This document shows positions 20,961 to 32,042 of a stretch of 64,000 nucleotides of DNA, piece by piece; within the stretch, counting starts at the first letter, position 1; every line of letters starts with the position of its first letter. Where the stretch lies: NCBI GenBank assembly GCA_963575745.1, contig CAUYUJ010014597.1, positions 326,957 through 390,956 of the forward strand, written 5' to 3'. Below the pieces are notes generated by a model that did not search any database, was not told the DNA's origin, and saw nothing but the letters and a program-made list of their open reading frames with translations. The translations under genes and the position numbers were made by a program. The DNA is from Prorocentrum cordatum. Its lineage: Eukaryota; Sar; Dinophyceae; Prorocentrales; Prorocentraceae.

Positions 20961-23900
20961 GTGCCAGGACGCCCGCCGCAAGTCCCGCGTCCCACCTCTG
21001 AACCTACAGTAGGTTCGAATTCCAGTCTCGCTAAGATTGAGCGCCAAGTCCAGCATCAGAATGCGGTTGACAGGCGCGCCCAGAAATTTACTTCATTGTT
21101 CGGCGACTGTGGGCCTCAATCGTCTCGTGCGCACTCTGAGGGGGAGGAGTCTGGGGACCAAGACACCGCCCGCTTAGAGCCGAGGGAGCACGTTGCCGAG
21201 TTAGATTATTCTGAATGGCCTGAAGAGGAGGAGGACCCGTGGGCCGAAGAGTCCGGCTTCGTCCCCAGGAACCCTCTAGGCTCGTTAGACACTACAAGTT
21301 TTGGGAATTCGTCTTGTTCTGAACCTGTCAAGTGTGGGGCCTGGGAGTCTGGGGGAGATCCGTCTGGGGGAGTCGAGGGCGTGGGGGTGGTGCTGCCGAG
21401 CTCGGCCGCTGCTCCGACCTTTGGCTCATCCCGGGCGCAGACCCTGGATTCCCAGCGTGTTGGAGACCTGCCCTCGGACCCTGACGTGGAAGTCTCTGGA
21501 GGAGCCCCGACTTATGCAATACCTCCTGAGCTGTGGGAGCGGTGTTGGAGGGAAGTCGGGTTTACACCTGGCACGTTCTCGCTTCAGTCCCTTGCTCCTG
21601 CGCTGCGTCAGTCCGTAGCCGTTCGGCTCAAACCTGATCTTGTCTCTACTATTTCAGGCCCATACGCCTCCTGGGTGTCCGCTGTCGAAGCCACCATTTC
21701 TACACACCATGGAGTGGAGATTCCACCAGGCCCACGTCGAGCAGAGGGGCCACGTTTCAAAGTGACCGCCGCCAAGATGCCCGGCAAAGCGCGAGTAGCG
21801 GCGCTTAGAGATCAAGTCAGTGCATGGTGGACGCAACTACACGCACTTCTTTCAAGACTACACTTGCATCGTGACAAGCGTAATGGACCACGACAGGTTG
21901 CTCAGTATACGGCTGCCTGCGCACGACATCTGGACACCCGACCAGACAAAGCTCGGCGAGCCTTGCTAGCTGAGCGCGAACCACCATGGGATGAATGGAT
22001 GCGGGCCATCCGAGCTGCAAGCGAGGTGCCCGCCAAGGAGCTGGAGCAGTACGTCCTCTTGTCCAAGCGTGTCATGGGCAGAGCGCAGCGACGTGCAGTC
22101 CAGGAGTCCATTCGAGTTTTCAGAGATTTTATGGGCACAGCCGAGTCTATAGGCACGCTGCATCGCTCATTGGACCCACAGGGTCTACCAGCACAGGAAC
22201 CCGACCACGAGGGGGAGGTGCTCTACCATCCCAAGGACATCATAGACGTCAAGTCTCGTGGTTGGCATGATCTATGGGCGCCTCACAGTATGGATGAGGA
22301 GTTAGTGCAGCATGCCTTTCAGCAGGTTCGGGAGGCAGCTCAGGACGATGTTCCACCACCCATCTCGGTTGAGGACATCAGAGCAGCCTTGCGGCAGATG
22401 CGGCCCCGAGCGGGGCTTGGCGTCGACATGCTTTCCCCAGGGGACTTCGAGCGTCTCCCAGATTCGGCTCTCCCTGAGTTGGCGCTGCTGTTCGAGGCTT
22501 GTGAGTACCATCTCGTTTGGCCCGCTCAGGTTCTCATGATCGTTGGGCGCATGCTGCCCAAGAAGAGCACGGGCGACCGCATCATCGGGCTCGTCTCAAT
22601 GGTTGGCAGATTATGGAGTTTGATCCGTGAACCGTTGGCGCGGCAGTGGAGCAGCGACACGGAGGCGTCCTGGGACGCAGCAGCCCGAGGGAACTCCAGT
22701 CTGAGGGAAGCATTTGTAAGAACCCTCCAACAGGAAGCGCCACATCATCTGGGCATCGCTGTCGGAGAGGGCCTGGTTGACATTATTAAAGCATTTTACG
22801 GTTCCATCGAATGGCCAGTGCTGGTGTTATGTTCCCTCAACCTGTCCTTCCCACCGAGGATCCTCTACCTCGAGCTGCTGCAGTGCGCGGCAGCACGCGC
22901 AGTGAGCCAGCTTGGGGCCACATCGCGGGCTTTTCAGCCGACGCGAAGTGTGGTGCAGGGCCTCCGCTCAGGCACGAGATTCGGCAAGGCCATGACCCAC
23001 TACGTGCTGTCAGCCATCACAGTCGCTCATCCTAGAGTGAACCATCGGATTTGGATAGACGACCTTTCGCAAGGGACATGCGGATCGAGGTCGGCAGTTA
23101 GGAGACAACTCGCATCGTGCATCACCGAGACATGTCAGGAGCTGCAGGCCAAGCAGCCCACCGTCTCCCCGAAGTCCGTTGTCATTTGTTCACACAGTCA
23201 GGACGCCAAGTGGATCGCCATACGGGTCAAGAAGGCAGGTTTCACCATCCTCCCCAAGCTCCAGGCGGCATACCTGGGCGTCGACGTCGCTGGTGGCAGC
23301 AGGCACGGGCGCTCGACCCGCGTCGTCCGCGAGGCCAAGCACAAGCGCATGAATGCCAAGGTGCGACGTTTCGCCTGGACGGCCAAGAAGTATCAAACAT
23401 GCGGTCGCCTCGAGCGACAGGGGGCCCAATCTGCTGGAGTGCATGGACACCAGGTCTACGGCACTTTCGGCAGCAAGATGACGGATATCCGACGGCGACT
23501 GGGTTTTTATTTAGCAGCCCCCACGAGGGGACGATGTTTGACCAGCCTACTCGCCCTACGAGCTGGTGACGCGGATCCCGCCATCCAGATGCCCACAGCC
23601 TGCCTGGACCAGTGGCTCACTACGTGGCGGGACCGCCCCGAGATCAGACCTGGAGTACGACAAGCCTGGCGCCAAGTTGTACAGCACCTTCGGTCCATAC
23701 CAGAAGGCCAACGATCCCGCCATATACGAGGGCCTCTCACAGCTGTAGTACTACACTTAATGGAGGCAGGATGGGGTGTGGATGAGCCTACGGCCTGGAC
23801 CATACCACCATCCCATGGGGCAGCGGGCGACGAGTGGAGGTTCGACGATGCCATGTGCACAGGCGACAAGGCCCTCGACTCGCACAGTGCCTTCCTGGAG

Positions 23901-24618
23901 GACTTCCGCGCCTCGCTCAGGCACCAGCTGTGGGTCAAGGCCAGCCGCCACTTTTGCGGAGCAGGCCCCGAGCGAGGTGTGGATGTGACCTCGTACCGTG
24001 TGCTTTTGCAGCAATTGGCAGCTGTTCCTGAGTACGGGCATCGTCTGTCAGAGACCATGCTTGCTTGTGCCGTAGGAGCTTCTTGGCCGATGCAGCGGCG
24101 CAAAGGTGAGATTGCCAGATTTGATGGCAACGTTTTGTGCCCTCGATGCGGCAAGGAGCCAGAGACGGCAAAGCACCGCATCTGGCTGTGCGAATGCAAC
24201 CAAGGGAAGGTTGCACACGATGAATCGCAGGAATTGCTACCGCAGGCCCTAGCGCAGATGGACATGGATGAGGGGTTTTGGCTCAGGGGCATGCTTCCCG
24301 CGGCCTGGGCAGCCGTACCCCCGCCACAGGATACCGAATGCTGGACCCCTGAGGGATTCAATGCAGTCTCTGCAGGGTGCTGGGGTGAAGGCTCCATCGA
24401 CAGCCTTCTCCTCATCAGTGGCGATGCAAGCGGAGGGCCAGACAGTAGCAGCAACCTGTTTCGCCGTGTTGGTGTAGCAGTGGCTCTCTTTGCCTCGCTC
24501 GAGCCATGCGTTGAGCTATTTGGCACGGTGCGCGGCCCCCTGTGTGGTCCTCGCCAAGTCGTGGCGAGGGGAGAGCTTAGGGCCCTGTTGCTAGCGGTCT
24601 GGCTCACCAAAGGCGTTA
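20961..24618 (+). CDS. LINE ORF2: RT, zinc knuckle and first half of RNase H (element 1)
   Basis: This continues the ORF2 frame after the TAG at 20958; the GTG at 20961 is not a real start. After a variable acidic linker, the RT domain lies at about 22370-23240: GVDMLSP, GDRIIGLVSMVGRLWSLIRE, motif A VDIIKAFYGSIEW, motif B VQGLRSGTRF and motif C WIDD (23052-23063). The usual Y/F-x-D-D is replaced by W-I-D-D. A C-x2-C-x8-H-x4-C knuckle begins at 24138. RNase H starts with SGDASGG (Asp) and ARGELRALL (Glu) and is broken at LTKGV by the insertion at 24619. Without it the frame resumes at 26037. It synthesises element cDNA at a nicked target. Confidence 0.85.
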
Positions 24619-24714
24619 TTCCCCACGTCCTGAGTGGGGTTCTTGTTTTCCCAGAACACCCTCTCCTTCCCACCCACCTCCCGCTGCATCTTCCATACAG
24701 CACAATATTATTCC

Positions 24715-24960
24715 TACCACACACACCATACCATACCATAGTTCCTACCACACATACCATACCATACCATACCATACCACACCATACGTACCATACCGTA
24801 CCATACCATACCATGGCGTACCATAGCATACCATACCATACACACCAATGCCACACCGTACCATACCATACCATACCTCCAGTACCATACCATACCATAT
24901 CATACCATACCGTACCATACCATACCTACCATATCATTCCATACCACTCCATACCGAAAA
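24715..24960 (+). repeat. CCATA pentanucleotide microsatellite
   Basis: An impure run of CCATA with CCATAC, GTACC and CACA variants. The open frame entering from the RNase H reads it as an HTIPYHT-like peptide, which is not protein homology. Confidence 0.9.
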
Positions 24961-24964
24961 CCAT

Positions 24965-25990
24965 ACTACTTACATGGTTCCGTGCCCCTCCCACCCCTCC
25001 AGGGAGGCCCCGCCTGAGCGAGGAGGGTATCGGAATACCATACTATTTACATGGTTTCGTGCCCCTCCCACCCCTCCAGGGAGGCCCCGCCTGAGCGAGG
25101 AGGGTATCGGAATACCATACCCTCCCCTCCCACACCTCCAGGGAGGCCCCGCCTGAGCGAGGAGGGTATCGGAATACCATACTATTTACATGGTTTCGTG
25201 CCCCTCCCACCCCTCCAGGGAGGCCCCGCCTGAGCGAGGAGGGTATCGGAATACCATACTATTTACATGGTTTCGTGCCCCTCCCACCCCTCCAGGGAGG
25301 CCCCGCCTGAGCGAGGAGGGTATCGGAATACCATACTATTTACATGGTTTCGTGCCCCTCCCACCCCTCCAGGGAGGCCCCGCCTGAGCGAGGAGGGTAT
25401 CGGAATACCATACTATTTACATGGTTTCGTGCCCCTCCCACCCCTCCAGGGAGGCCCCGCCTGAGCGAGGAGGGTATCGGAATACCATACTATTTACATG
25501 GTTTCGTGCCCCTCCCACCCCTCCAGGGAGGCCCCGCCTGAGCGAGGAGGGTATCGGAATACCATACTATTTACATGGTTTCGTGCCCCTCCCACCCCTC
25601 CAGGGAGGCCCCGCCTGAGCGAGGAGGGTATCGGAATACCATACTATTTACATGGTTTCGTGCCCCTCCCACCCCTCCAGGGAGGCCCCGCCTGAGCGAG
25701 GAGGGTATCGGAATACCATACTATTTACATGGTTTCGTGCCCCTCCCACCCCTCCAGGGAGGCCCCGCCTGAGCGAGGAGGGTATCGGAATACCATACTA
25801 TTTACATGGTTTCGTGCCCCTCCCACCCCTCCAGCCCATACTATTTACATGGTTTCGTGCCCCTCCCACCCCTCCAGGGAGGCCCCGCCTGAGCGAGGAG
25901 GGTATCGGAATACCATACTATTTACATGGTTTCGTGCCCCTCCCACCCCTGCAGGGAGGCCCCGCCTGAGCGAGGAGGGCATCAAGAAAA
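24965..25990 (+). repeat. 77-bp tandem repeat array, about 14 units
   Basis: Units contain TACTATTTACATGGTTTCGT, CCTCCAGGGAGGC and GGTATCGGAATACC. Starts fall at 24965, 25041, 25180 and then every 77 bp to 25796, with short units near 25118 and 25800-25840. The central nine or so units are identical in sequence, so the array expanded or was homogenised recently. Each unit has two small hairpins, CCTCC-AG-GGAGG and GGTAT-CGGA-ATACC. A repeated 65-residue open frame appears only because the unit lacks stops. Confidence 0.93.
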
Positions 25991-26036
25991 TGGGTCCCAC
26001 GAAACCGTTAATCTCTGTATGTGGGGAACTCCGTTA

Positions 26037-26890
26037 GCATAATTTTGTTCATTTCAGACTGCGAACCTGTAGTCAAAGGATGGTTCGCTGGCCGCTATGA
26101 TCGGCCCCAAGGCGATGATAAGGATTTGTGGGCGCAGCTAGGCCAGCTTCTCAAGGAGCGGGCAGGCGGCGCTGCATCGGTCACAGTTGATTTCACCCAC
26201 TCCCACCTCACCGCCCTAGACATTGTGAGGGGAGTGGCACCGAGATGGAAGGTCACTAGCAATGCTGTAGTTGACGAGGTGGCGGGCCTTGCAGCCAAGG
26301 AGGCGAGAGTCTCACAGGATGTGCGATCGAATGTTCTGTGGCACGAGCGCAGAGCCCGACTTGTACGCATGCAGATTTTGCGGGCCACCTTAGATGCCTG
26401 CGATGCCGAAGCTGAAAATAGAGTTGCGCCTCGTGGGAAAAAGGTCGCCCCTGCCCCCTCGCCCCCCTCTGCTGCCTCTCTCTCCCTCTTCTCTACCGAC
26501 CATTGCCTTGATGAGACAGGGCGCAGGTGTACTCGGTGTGGGGGCTCGGCCACAAAGGCGCGGACCACCCACTGGCGTCAGTCACCCTGTTTCGAGCCCC
26601 TGAACTATAACGGAGTGATTTTCAACAAACCCCCCCAAGCCTTGTTGCATATAGCGGGGGGCTTTGTTGACTCCTCTCATCGAATGCAGTGGCACAGTGG
26701 GCTGAGATTGTGGTTCTGTGGCAAGTGTGGATGCTACGGGCATCAACTACTAGACGGGCTTGGCCGTCCATGTCAGCGTCCCACTGCCAACAGGCTTGAA
26801 TATCTTTCCAGGATTTCCCGTGGGCTCTGGCCAAAGGTTCTGAGCAAGACGGAGAAGGCCACCCGACGCGGAGGAGCGTCTCGAGGGTAG
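26037..26890 (+). CDS. LINE ORF2 C-terminus: rest of RNase H and zinc module (element 1)
   Basis: After the insertion the frame gives ILFISD with the third RNase H Asp, VDFTHSH (His) and VVDEVAGLAAKEARV (last Asp), so the RNase H residues are all present across the two halves. A helical basic linker follows. The end carries a C-terminal zinc module shared with element 2: CTRCGG (about 26527), HIAGGFVDSSHR, LWFCGKCG (about 26709), LGRPCQR and GLWPKVLSKTEKA. The stop is TAG at 26888. Confidence 0.82.
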
Positions 26891-26978
26891 GCCCTTCGTC
26901 GCATTGCATACAGCATGTCATTATTGTCATTGCTTGCTTTCCTGACGTTGTCATGTATCCATACCCATACCCATACCC
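26891..26978 (+). other. Element 1 3' UTR and tail
   Basis: Short non-coding end with TCATTATTGTCATTGC and a terminal CCATAC repeat that meets the CTC tract directly. There is no poly(A) tail. Confidence 0.6.
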
Positions 26979-27467
26979 TCCTCCTCCTCCTCCTCCTCCT
27001 CCTCCTCCTCCTCGTCCTCCTTCTACTCCTCCTCCTCCTCCTGCTCCTGCTCCTCCTCCTCCTCCTCCTCCTCCTCCACCTCCTCCTCCTCCTCCTCCTC
27101 CTCCCCCTCTTCGGATCAGAGGGGAGGTGCGGCAAGGGCACCTCCGCCGCGGCGGCTCCGCCGACGCTGGGCCCCGCCAGGCCGGCACGGCACCGGCGGG
27201 CGCCGCCAGCGGAGTTGCAGCCGGCCGCTGCCAGGGCGGGGAGGCCTCCCAAGGGGCCCATGATGGGCCTGCTTCCCACCACCACCACAAGTTGGAGGGG
27301 GGAAGGAGGTGGACGAGGAGGAGGACGAAGAGGAGGAGGCGGAGGAGGAGGAGGAGGAGAGAGAGGAGGTGGAGGAGGAGGAGGAGGAGGAAGAGGAGGA
27401 GGACCCCCTCCCCCTCCAATTTATGGTGGTGGTGGTGGTGGTGGTGGTGGTGGTGGTGGTGGTGGAA
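26979..27467. repeat. CTC tract, spacer, GGA tract, GGT tract
   Basis: CTC runs to about 27113, a GC-rich spacer follows, GGA occupies about 27297-27413 and (GGT)n about 27424-27467. The CTC and GGA tracts are mutually complementary and could pair as a long hairpin around the spacer. Confidence 0.88.
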
Positions 27468-27524
27468 AACAAGCCCATCAGCCCGGGGGGGGGGCAGCCG
27501 AGGACGAGGATCGGCGGCGAGCGA

Positions 27525-27690
27525 GGGCGGGGTGCGAAGGAGAAGGCCTTCTCGGAAGGCTCGGAAGTCCCCCAGACTTCGGAGAAGTGTTCTGAGCCTT
27601 CCCCGAAGACGCAGGAAACTTCTCAGAAGGCGCTAGGGTTTCTGAGAAGTCCCGCCGCCGTCTGAGAAGGCCTTCTCCTTCTCACTTCCC
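27525..27690 (+). repeat. AAGGCCTTCTC-rich dispersed repeat, copy A
   Basis: Contains GGAGAAGGCCTTCTCGGAAG, CGGAAGTCCCC and GAGCCTTCCCCGAAGAC. About 120 bp match 47045-47165 in the same orientation. Several internal short inverted repeats around AGAAGGCCTTCT. Confidence 0.7.
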
Positions 27691-27884
27691 CCCTGGGCTC
27701 GCCACCGAGATAAGGGATGCAGGAGGAGAGAAGATGGACGAGCTATGGCGCTATGGCGAACACGTGGCTCCCAGGTGCCAGCCGGGCCACATCGCCACAA
27801 TCGCCCACGAAGATACAAGCTCGACTTTGGCGGGAGCCCACGCCCAAAGCGGTTCAAGGCCTCGAGCCCCTTTCGGATGAGAAG

Positions 27885-28505
27885 ATCGAGGAGGAGGAGG
27901 AGGACTAAGGAAGGGCAGGAGGCGGGAGGGGATGAGAAGGAGTAGGAGGAAGAGCAGGAGTAGGAGCAGGATGAGGAGGAGGCGGAAGAGCAGGAGGAGG
28001 AGGAGGAGGAGCAGGAGCAGGAGGAGGAAGAGGAGGAGGAGGAGGAGGAGGAGCAGGAGGGGAGGATAAGGAGGAGGAGGAGGGAGGAGGAGGAGAAGGA
28101 GGAGGAGGAGGAGGAGGAGGGGGAACAGGAGGAGGAGGAGGGAGCGGGAGGAGGAGGAGGATGAGCAGGAGGAGGAGGAAGAGGAGGAGCAGGAGCGGGA
28201 GGAGGAGGAGGAGGAGGAGGAGGAGCTGGAGGAGAAAGGATGGACCCTTTCCCCTACTGTCCTTTGCCCGTCTCGTCTCGAACCTTGCACAGGCTACGAA
28301 CGTATGCGTCTTTCTGTCGATTGAGTGGAGGATGCAAGAGGAGAGAGGATGGAGGAGGACGACTAGGAGGGCGGAGGAGGGGCAGGAGGAGAGAGGATCA
28401 CGAGCAGGAGGAGGAATAATAAGATCAGGAGGAGGAGGAGGAGCAGGAGCAAGGGGAGTAGGAGTAGGAGTAGGAGGAGGAGGAGGAGGAGGAGGAGGAG
28501 GAAGA
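27885..28505. repeat. GGA microsatellite tracts
   Basis: Two impure GGA tracts (about 27885-28245 and 28330-28505) are separated by about 85 bp of ordinary sequence. Leucine- or serine-rich frames on the minus strand are artefacts. Confidence 0.88.
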
Positions 28506-28549
28506 TGAGAATGAATACGACGAGGAGGGGGGAAATATGATGCAGGAGG

Positions 28550-29225
28550 GCAAGCTTGGAGGATCGGCTTGGGCCTCCTCGGGCTCTCCTGGAGGGCCTC
28601 CTGGAGATCTCCTGGGCCGTCTTGGGGGCCTCTTGATATGCATTAACGCCCTCTTGGGAACCGCACGGCCTCCAAGACGGCTTTCAAGGCAAACGAGATG
28701 ACGTCAATATAACCCGATATGCACCACCACTGCTCAAGAGGCTCCCAAGACAGCCTCAAGACACATCAAGAGGCCCCCAAGACGGTCAAAGAGGTCTCCA
28801 AGAGGCCCCATGGAGAGCCCGAAGAGGCCAACACCATTGGCTTGTCCTACGCAGTTGAATGGAAGAACTTGAGGTTCTCACGTGTTCGGGCTTCCGACCG
28901 CCCAGCACGGACACCAACAAAAACCTGAACGAGGCCTCCAAGGCAGCTCCAAGACAGCCCAAGCAACTCAAAAAAGGACCCCAGGTCGGCCCAAGAAGAC
29001 CAACAAATCGCCCAAGGGGCTCCCAAGAAAGCCCCACGGCCGTGAACCGTCCCAAGAGGGCATCAACGCAACCTAAAGGGGGCCCCAAGGCGGCCGCCAT
29101 AGGCGCCAGACGGGCCAAGCGTTCCCACAGACTGCCCAAGAGGCCCCATGAGGCCCCCAAGATGCCCCCAAACAACTTTCAGGAAATTCCCACAAAGCCC
29201 CAAGACTGCCCCCAAGAAGCCGCCT
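28550..29225. repeat. Inverted minisatellite of CAAGAGGCCCCCAAGAC units
   Basis: From about 28730 to 29220 the plus strand carries degenerate copies of CAAGAGGCCCC and CCAAGACGGCC. From about 28560 to 28640 the same words occur as CCTCCTGG and GTCTTGGGGGCCTCTTG on the other strand. The two blocks face each other around 28645-28725. Confidence 0.6.
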
Positions 29226-29240
29226 GCTCCTCATCCTCAA

Positions 29241-29282
29241 TTTCTCACTCTCCTCCTCCTCGTCCTCCTCCTCCTCCTCGTT
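29241..29282 (+). repeat. CTC tract at the 5' side of the element-3-like fossil
   Basis: A short CTC/CTCGTC run directly before the fossil's leader, as for element 3. Confidence 0.75.
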
Positions 29283-29839
29283 TGGTTCAAACCATCTGGG
29301 CCCAAGCGCGACCCCGCAACCGTTTCGCCCTGCGGCGGGCGCCTGCCGTGCCATAGCCCCCAGCCCCATGCCTCGCCTGGCGCGCCCGCGGCTGTCTCAA
29401 GCCTCGCATGGCGCCGCTACTATTGCTGGCGCCTCCCGAACCGCGCTCGGATGCCCTGGCGTTCCGCTGAATCCGCCTGCGGCCTGGCACTGTACTCGAC
29501 ACGGCACGCTCGAGGTCACGGTCACCAACGTGGCAGCGACGGCTTCCACGGTCACGTTCATCTGTTCGCTCAGTCTTGCGGCGGGAACAAGCCCGAGAAC
29601 GGCTGGCACTACATCACGGTTGCAGGCTGCCCATGGGAAAAGGAGCAACAGGCGAACTGAAGAAGCCAACGACACAGGTCGCTGGCCTTGCGTGGCTACT
29701 CGCAAGTGTGCTGCAACCAGAAACTACAGCACTAACGGGCGGTGCTACATGGGCGGCCGCGATCGGCAAGGTCGACCAGACCCTTCTGGGGCGACTCCGC
29801 CTGGGCAGATGCGCCGCCCTCGGCCCTCATCAGCGTCTC

Positions 29840-30500
29840 AGCGACTCCCAGGGGATAGCGGAGAGCCAGCAACCAGCGGGTGGGATTGACCACGCCACCA
29901 GAGCACGGCGTGCCATTGCTGCTCGACGGCGCCTGCAACTCGGCGAGGGCAACGAGCTCGTCGTCAGCGCCAGGAAACAGGTCACCGCCACCGAGCCGTC
30001 AGCGCCAGGAAGCAGCTCGCCGCCGCCGAGGAGCGCGAGCGTGCAGGTCGCGCGACCGACATGCTGCGGCGAGCCCTCAACAGGCATAGCGCCAAGCAGA
30101 AGGAGTACGACGCGCACGCCACTGCCGTCGGTGGCCTTCAGCAAGGGCTCGATGCCAAGACGAGAAAGAAATATGGAGGCAACCAAAGTGGACGCCGATG
30201 CCATCCACCTGGAGATGGCAACCGCTCGCGCTGCTGTCATGGTCGTGGCGGGGAACATCAACGCCGCCTTGGCGTCGATTGGCATTCACCTCGCCGAGCT
30301 CCACCGCGCCTTCGAGGCGCACGAGAAAGCAGCCGTGGCGGCCATTGCAAGGGCCCCTCCTGGTGCTGCTGCTGGTGCACCTGCTCCTGCAACTCCTGGC
30401 GTACATCCTTGGGGCCACCAGATCGGCGCAGACCGTGAAGGCGGGCCCGCAGCGCGAGATGCTAGCATGGGGGGCGCCACCACCACGCCAGGCTGAGGCC
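29840..30500 (+). pseudogene. ORF1-like coiled-coil remains
   Basis: Coiled-coil segments occur in two frames: ARKQLAAAEERERAG and LRRALNRHSAKQKEYDAHA (about 30005-30120), then ATKVDADAIHLEMATAR through LAELHRAFEAHEKAA (about 30175-30350), followed by an Ala/Pro-rich tail to a TGA near 30495. The frame change and missing N-terminal zinc sequence mark it as decayed. Identification as ORF1 rests on position between the element-3-like leader and the endonuclease. Confidence 0.5.
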
Positions 30501-31340
30501 CAGCTAGGCGCCATGACGCTGGCTCAGTTCAGCTGTCGCAGTTTTGACCTTCCTCAGTGCAAGCTGGCTGGGCCATTCACTGATTTCACTGATCATGCCT
30601 CTACTCGCCCTGGCATTGCAAGTCCTGGGCACCTCGGGCGCGAACCCGGCGGTGATCGGGACGCAGTTGACGGTGGTTCGTCTGACACGGTTTTGGTCGC
30701 GCATCGAGTTGATGGCGGTTCAGCTGGCGCTGGCACTTCGTGCCCTTCGTCTACCACGTCCGCTTCTCGCACAACGGCTACGGCATTGCGGTCGGCTACT
30801 ACGACCACAGCTGGAATGGGAATTTCTCGTACCTCGTATGCTTCATGCGCCGCGCCTGCGCAAGGCCCAGTAGAGATCGAGAAGGCGGCGGGCTCGCATG
30901 CGCTGCCATCTCAACCTTTGTCCTTCAGGGTTGCCCCAACCCGTTCTTCTGGTATCCTGCATGTGGTTGGGAGGTCTGACTCTGACACCTTGAGTACTCC
31001 TGCAAGTGCTGGGCACGGGGGGCATGGAACTGATAATGAGCATCCCGCAACAAAATTCCAGGACAGATGCTGCGGACGTCTCGGAATTCCAGAGACCCGT
31101 GGGGATGGTCTTGACTTGGTTGATGATGCAATTTCGGAGCTGGCCACTGGGTCTTCAATAATTCCACATGTATTTACAATCAAGCTGCTGCTGGTCGTCC
31201 GCCAGCCAACTGGCGCCACGTCGGCCCGGGAGAAGAGCACCGTAGGAGACAAGCGTAAAGACTTGCAGGCCGAGACTTTCAACGGCAGTGGATGGCCCCC
31301 ACGGAAAGACTTCTGAGATCGTGGCAGGTGATGCTCAGCT

Positions 31341-31900
31341 GCATTCGCTCAAGAGCTTAGTCTTCGTGGTGATGAGCTTGATCGTGCCAAGGAGTGGGCA
31401 TCCAAGCCCGGCTGGCAGCCCTTTGTGACTAATCCTGTGGGTGGTGCAAATGATTCATGTGGCCCTGGTGCGGGCGTCTTCGTGCGCCGCGATGCTGGGG
31501 CTACTGTTCTTCCTGGACATCGTAGCCCTGACGTGCTCTCGCCTGGCCATGCGGTCGCCGTTCTCATGCGTGGTGGGCCTCGGCATGGGTTCATCGCGGC
31601 GTCGCTATACCTAGAGTAGAGCAAGGTGAGAAGCTTGGCGGCAGGAGTACAGAGCGTCTTCAGACCTTGGGCGCACGTCTCTCGCACTACCGAATCACTT
31701 ACCTGGTTGGCGGAGACTTAAAATCTTGATCCGTCCGTCATTGATGCCTCGAGGATCCCTGAGCGCCTCGGAGCCAAAGCAGTTGCTGCAGCTGGTTGAC
31801 GGCGCGCATCGGGGCCCAAAGTCAGGGCGGCACTCGAATCATGATTGTTGGTTGGCCAGTGACGGCCTGGCGAGTGCGACACGGCCGCCTTCGAGGGCGC
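31341..31900 (+). pseudogene. EEP endonuclease fossil, element 3 family
   Basis: QELSLRGDELDRAKEWA, GWQPFV and GAGVFVRRDAGATVLPG match the element 3 endonuclease (QELRIDGDD, GWHAII, GLFVRRHISVTVLPG) in one frame up to TAG at 31617. After a frame change LVGGDLKS replaces LAAGDFNC, so the catalytic GDFN is damaged. A later piece, HDCWLASDGLAS, matches IDYWLASLSIAG. At least two frame changes and several stops. Confidence 0.75.
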
Positions 31901-32042
31901 CCGAGCTTCTGCCCCAAAACCATCGCGCCAGACACTCGGCCGAAAGGTCACCGGCTCGGAGTCTCCACGGGCCGGCGCGTTATGGGCGTTCCCTGCGATC
32001 TGATTGCTAGGATTCGCGCGCGCGTGGCGGCCCCCTGCCAGT

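Larger units (their letters stand above)
24619..26036 (+). mobile_element. Satellite-bearing insertion inside the element 1 RNase H
   Basis: RNase H homology stops at LTKGV and resumes as IILFISD, which matches LVFLTD in element 2. The inserted DNA begins TTCCCCAC (24619-24626) and has GTGGGGAA near its end (26021-26028), an 8-bp inverted repeat. CGTTA occurs on both sides (24614-24618 and 26032-26036), a candidate target-site duplication. Removing 1418 bp restores frame and domain. Inside are CCATA repeats and the 77-bp array. A strict GT-AG intron (24615-26037) would not restore the frame, so a transposon-like insertion is preferred over a spliceosomal intron. Confidence 0.55.
18846..26978 (+). 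mobile_element. LINE element 1 (ORF1 + EN-RT-RNase H), with insertion
   Basis: A complete-length non-LTR retrotransposon running from the CTC tract ending at 18845 to the CTC tract starting at 26979. The order is a structured leader, ORF1 (19003-20151), leaky stop, endonuclease, RT, zinc knuckle, RNase H and a C-terminal zinc module. Without the satellite-bearing insertion at 24619-26036 it is about 6.7 kb, like elements 2 and 3. Lesions are one frameshift in the endonuclease (about 20385-20405), a TAG at 20958 and the insertion in RNase H. The 3' tail has CCATAC repeats (about 26953-26978). Confidence 0.88.
29283..31930 (+). mobile_element. Fossil LINE related to element 3, 3' truncated
   Basis: The first 80 bases resemble the element 3 leader: a short 5' hairpin (TTTGGTTCAAACC), then CCCGCAACCG...TGCGGCGGGCGCC and CCATAGCCCCC, matching 48222-48325. 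ORF1-like coiled-coil sequence follows at about 29840-30500, then endonuclease sequence at about 31341-31900. RT and RNase H are missing. The GGA tract at 32043 lies in the opposite sense, so the 3' end is not an element junction. Confidence 0.65.

Noticed and set aside
23507-24898. A 463-codon minus-strand frame
   Set aside because: It is the antisense of the element 1 ORF2, GC-driven, with no domain.
25051-26037. A repeated 65-residue open frame, and CRISPR-like appearance
   Set aside because: The unit is a contiguous 77-bp tandem repeat without spacers, and the frame merely follows the repeat. No cas-like gene, and the context is eukaryotic.
24634-26057. GT-AG intron with borders CTGA|GTGGGG and TTTCAG|ACTGC in the element 1 RNase H
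   Set aside because: It restores the frame but removes the ILFISD strand that clearly matches LVFLTD in element 2, including the catalytic Asp.
26945-26980. Telomere-like CCATACCC repeat at the end of element 1
   Set aside because: It does not match TTTAGGG or another known telomere repeat, and it is very short.
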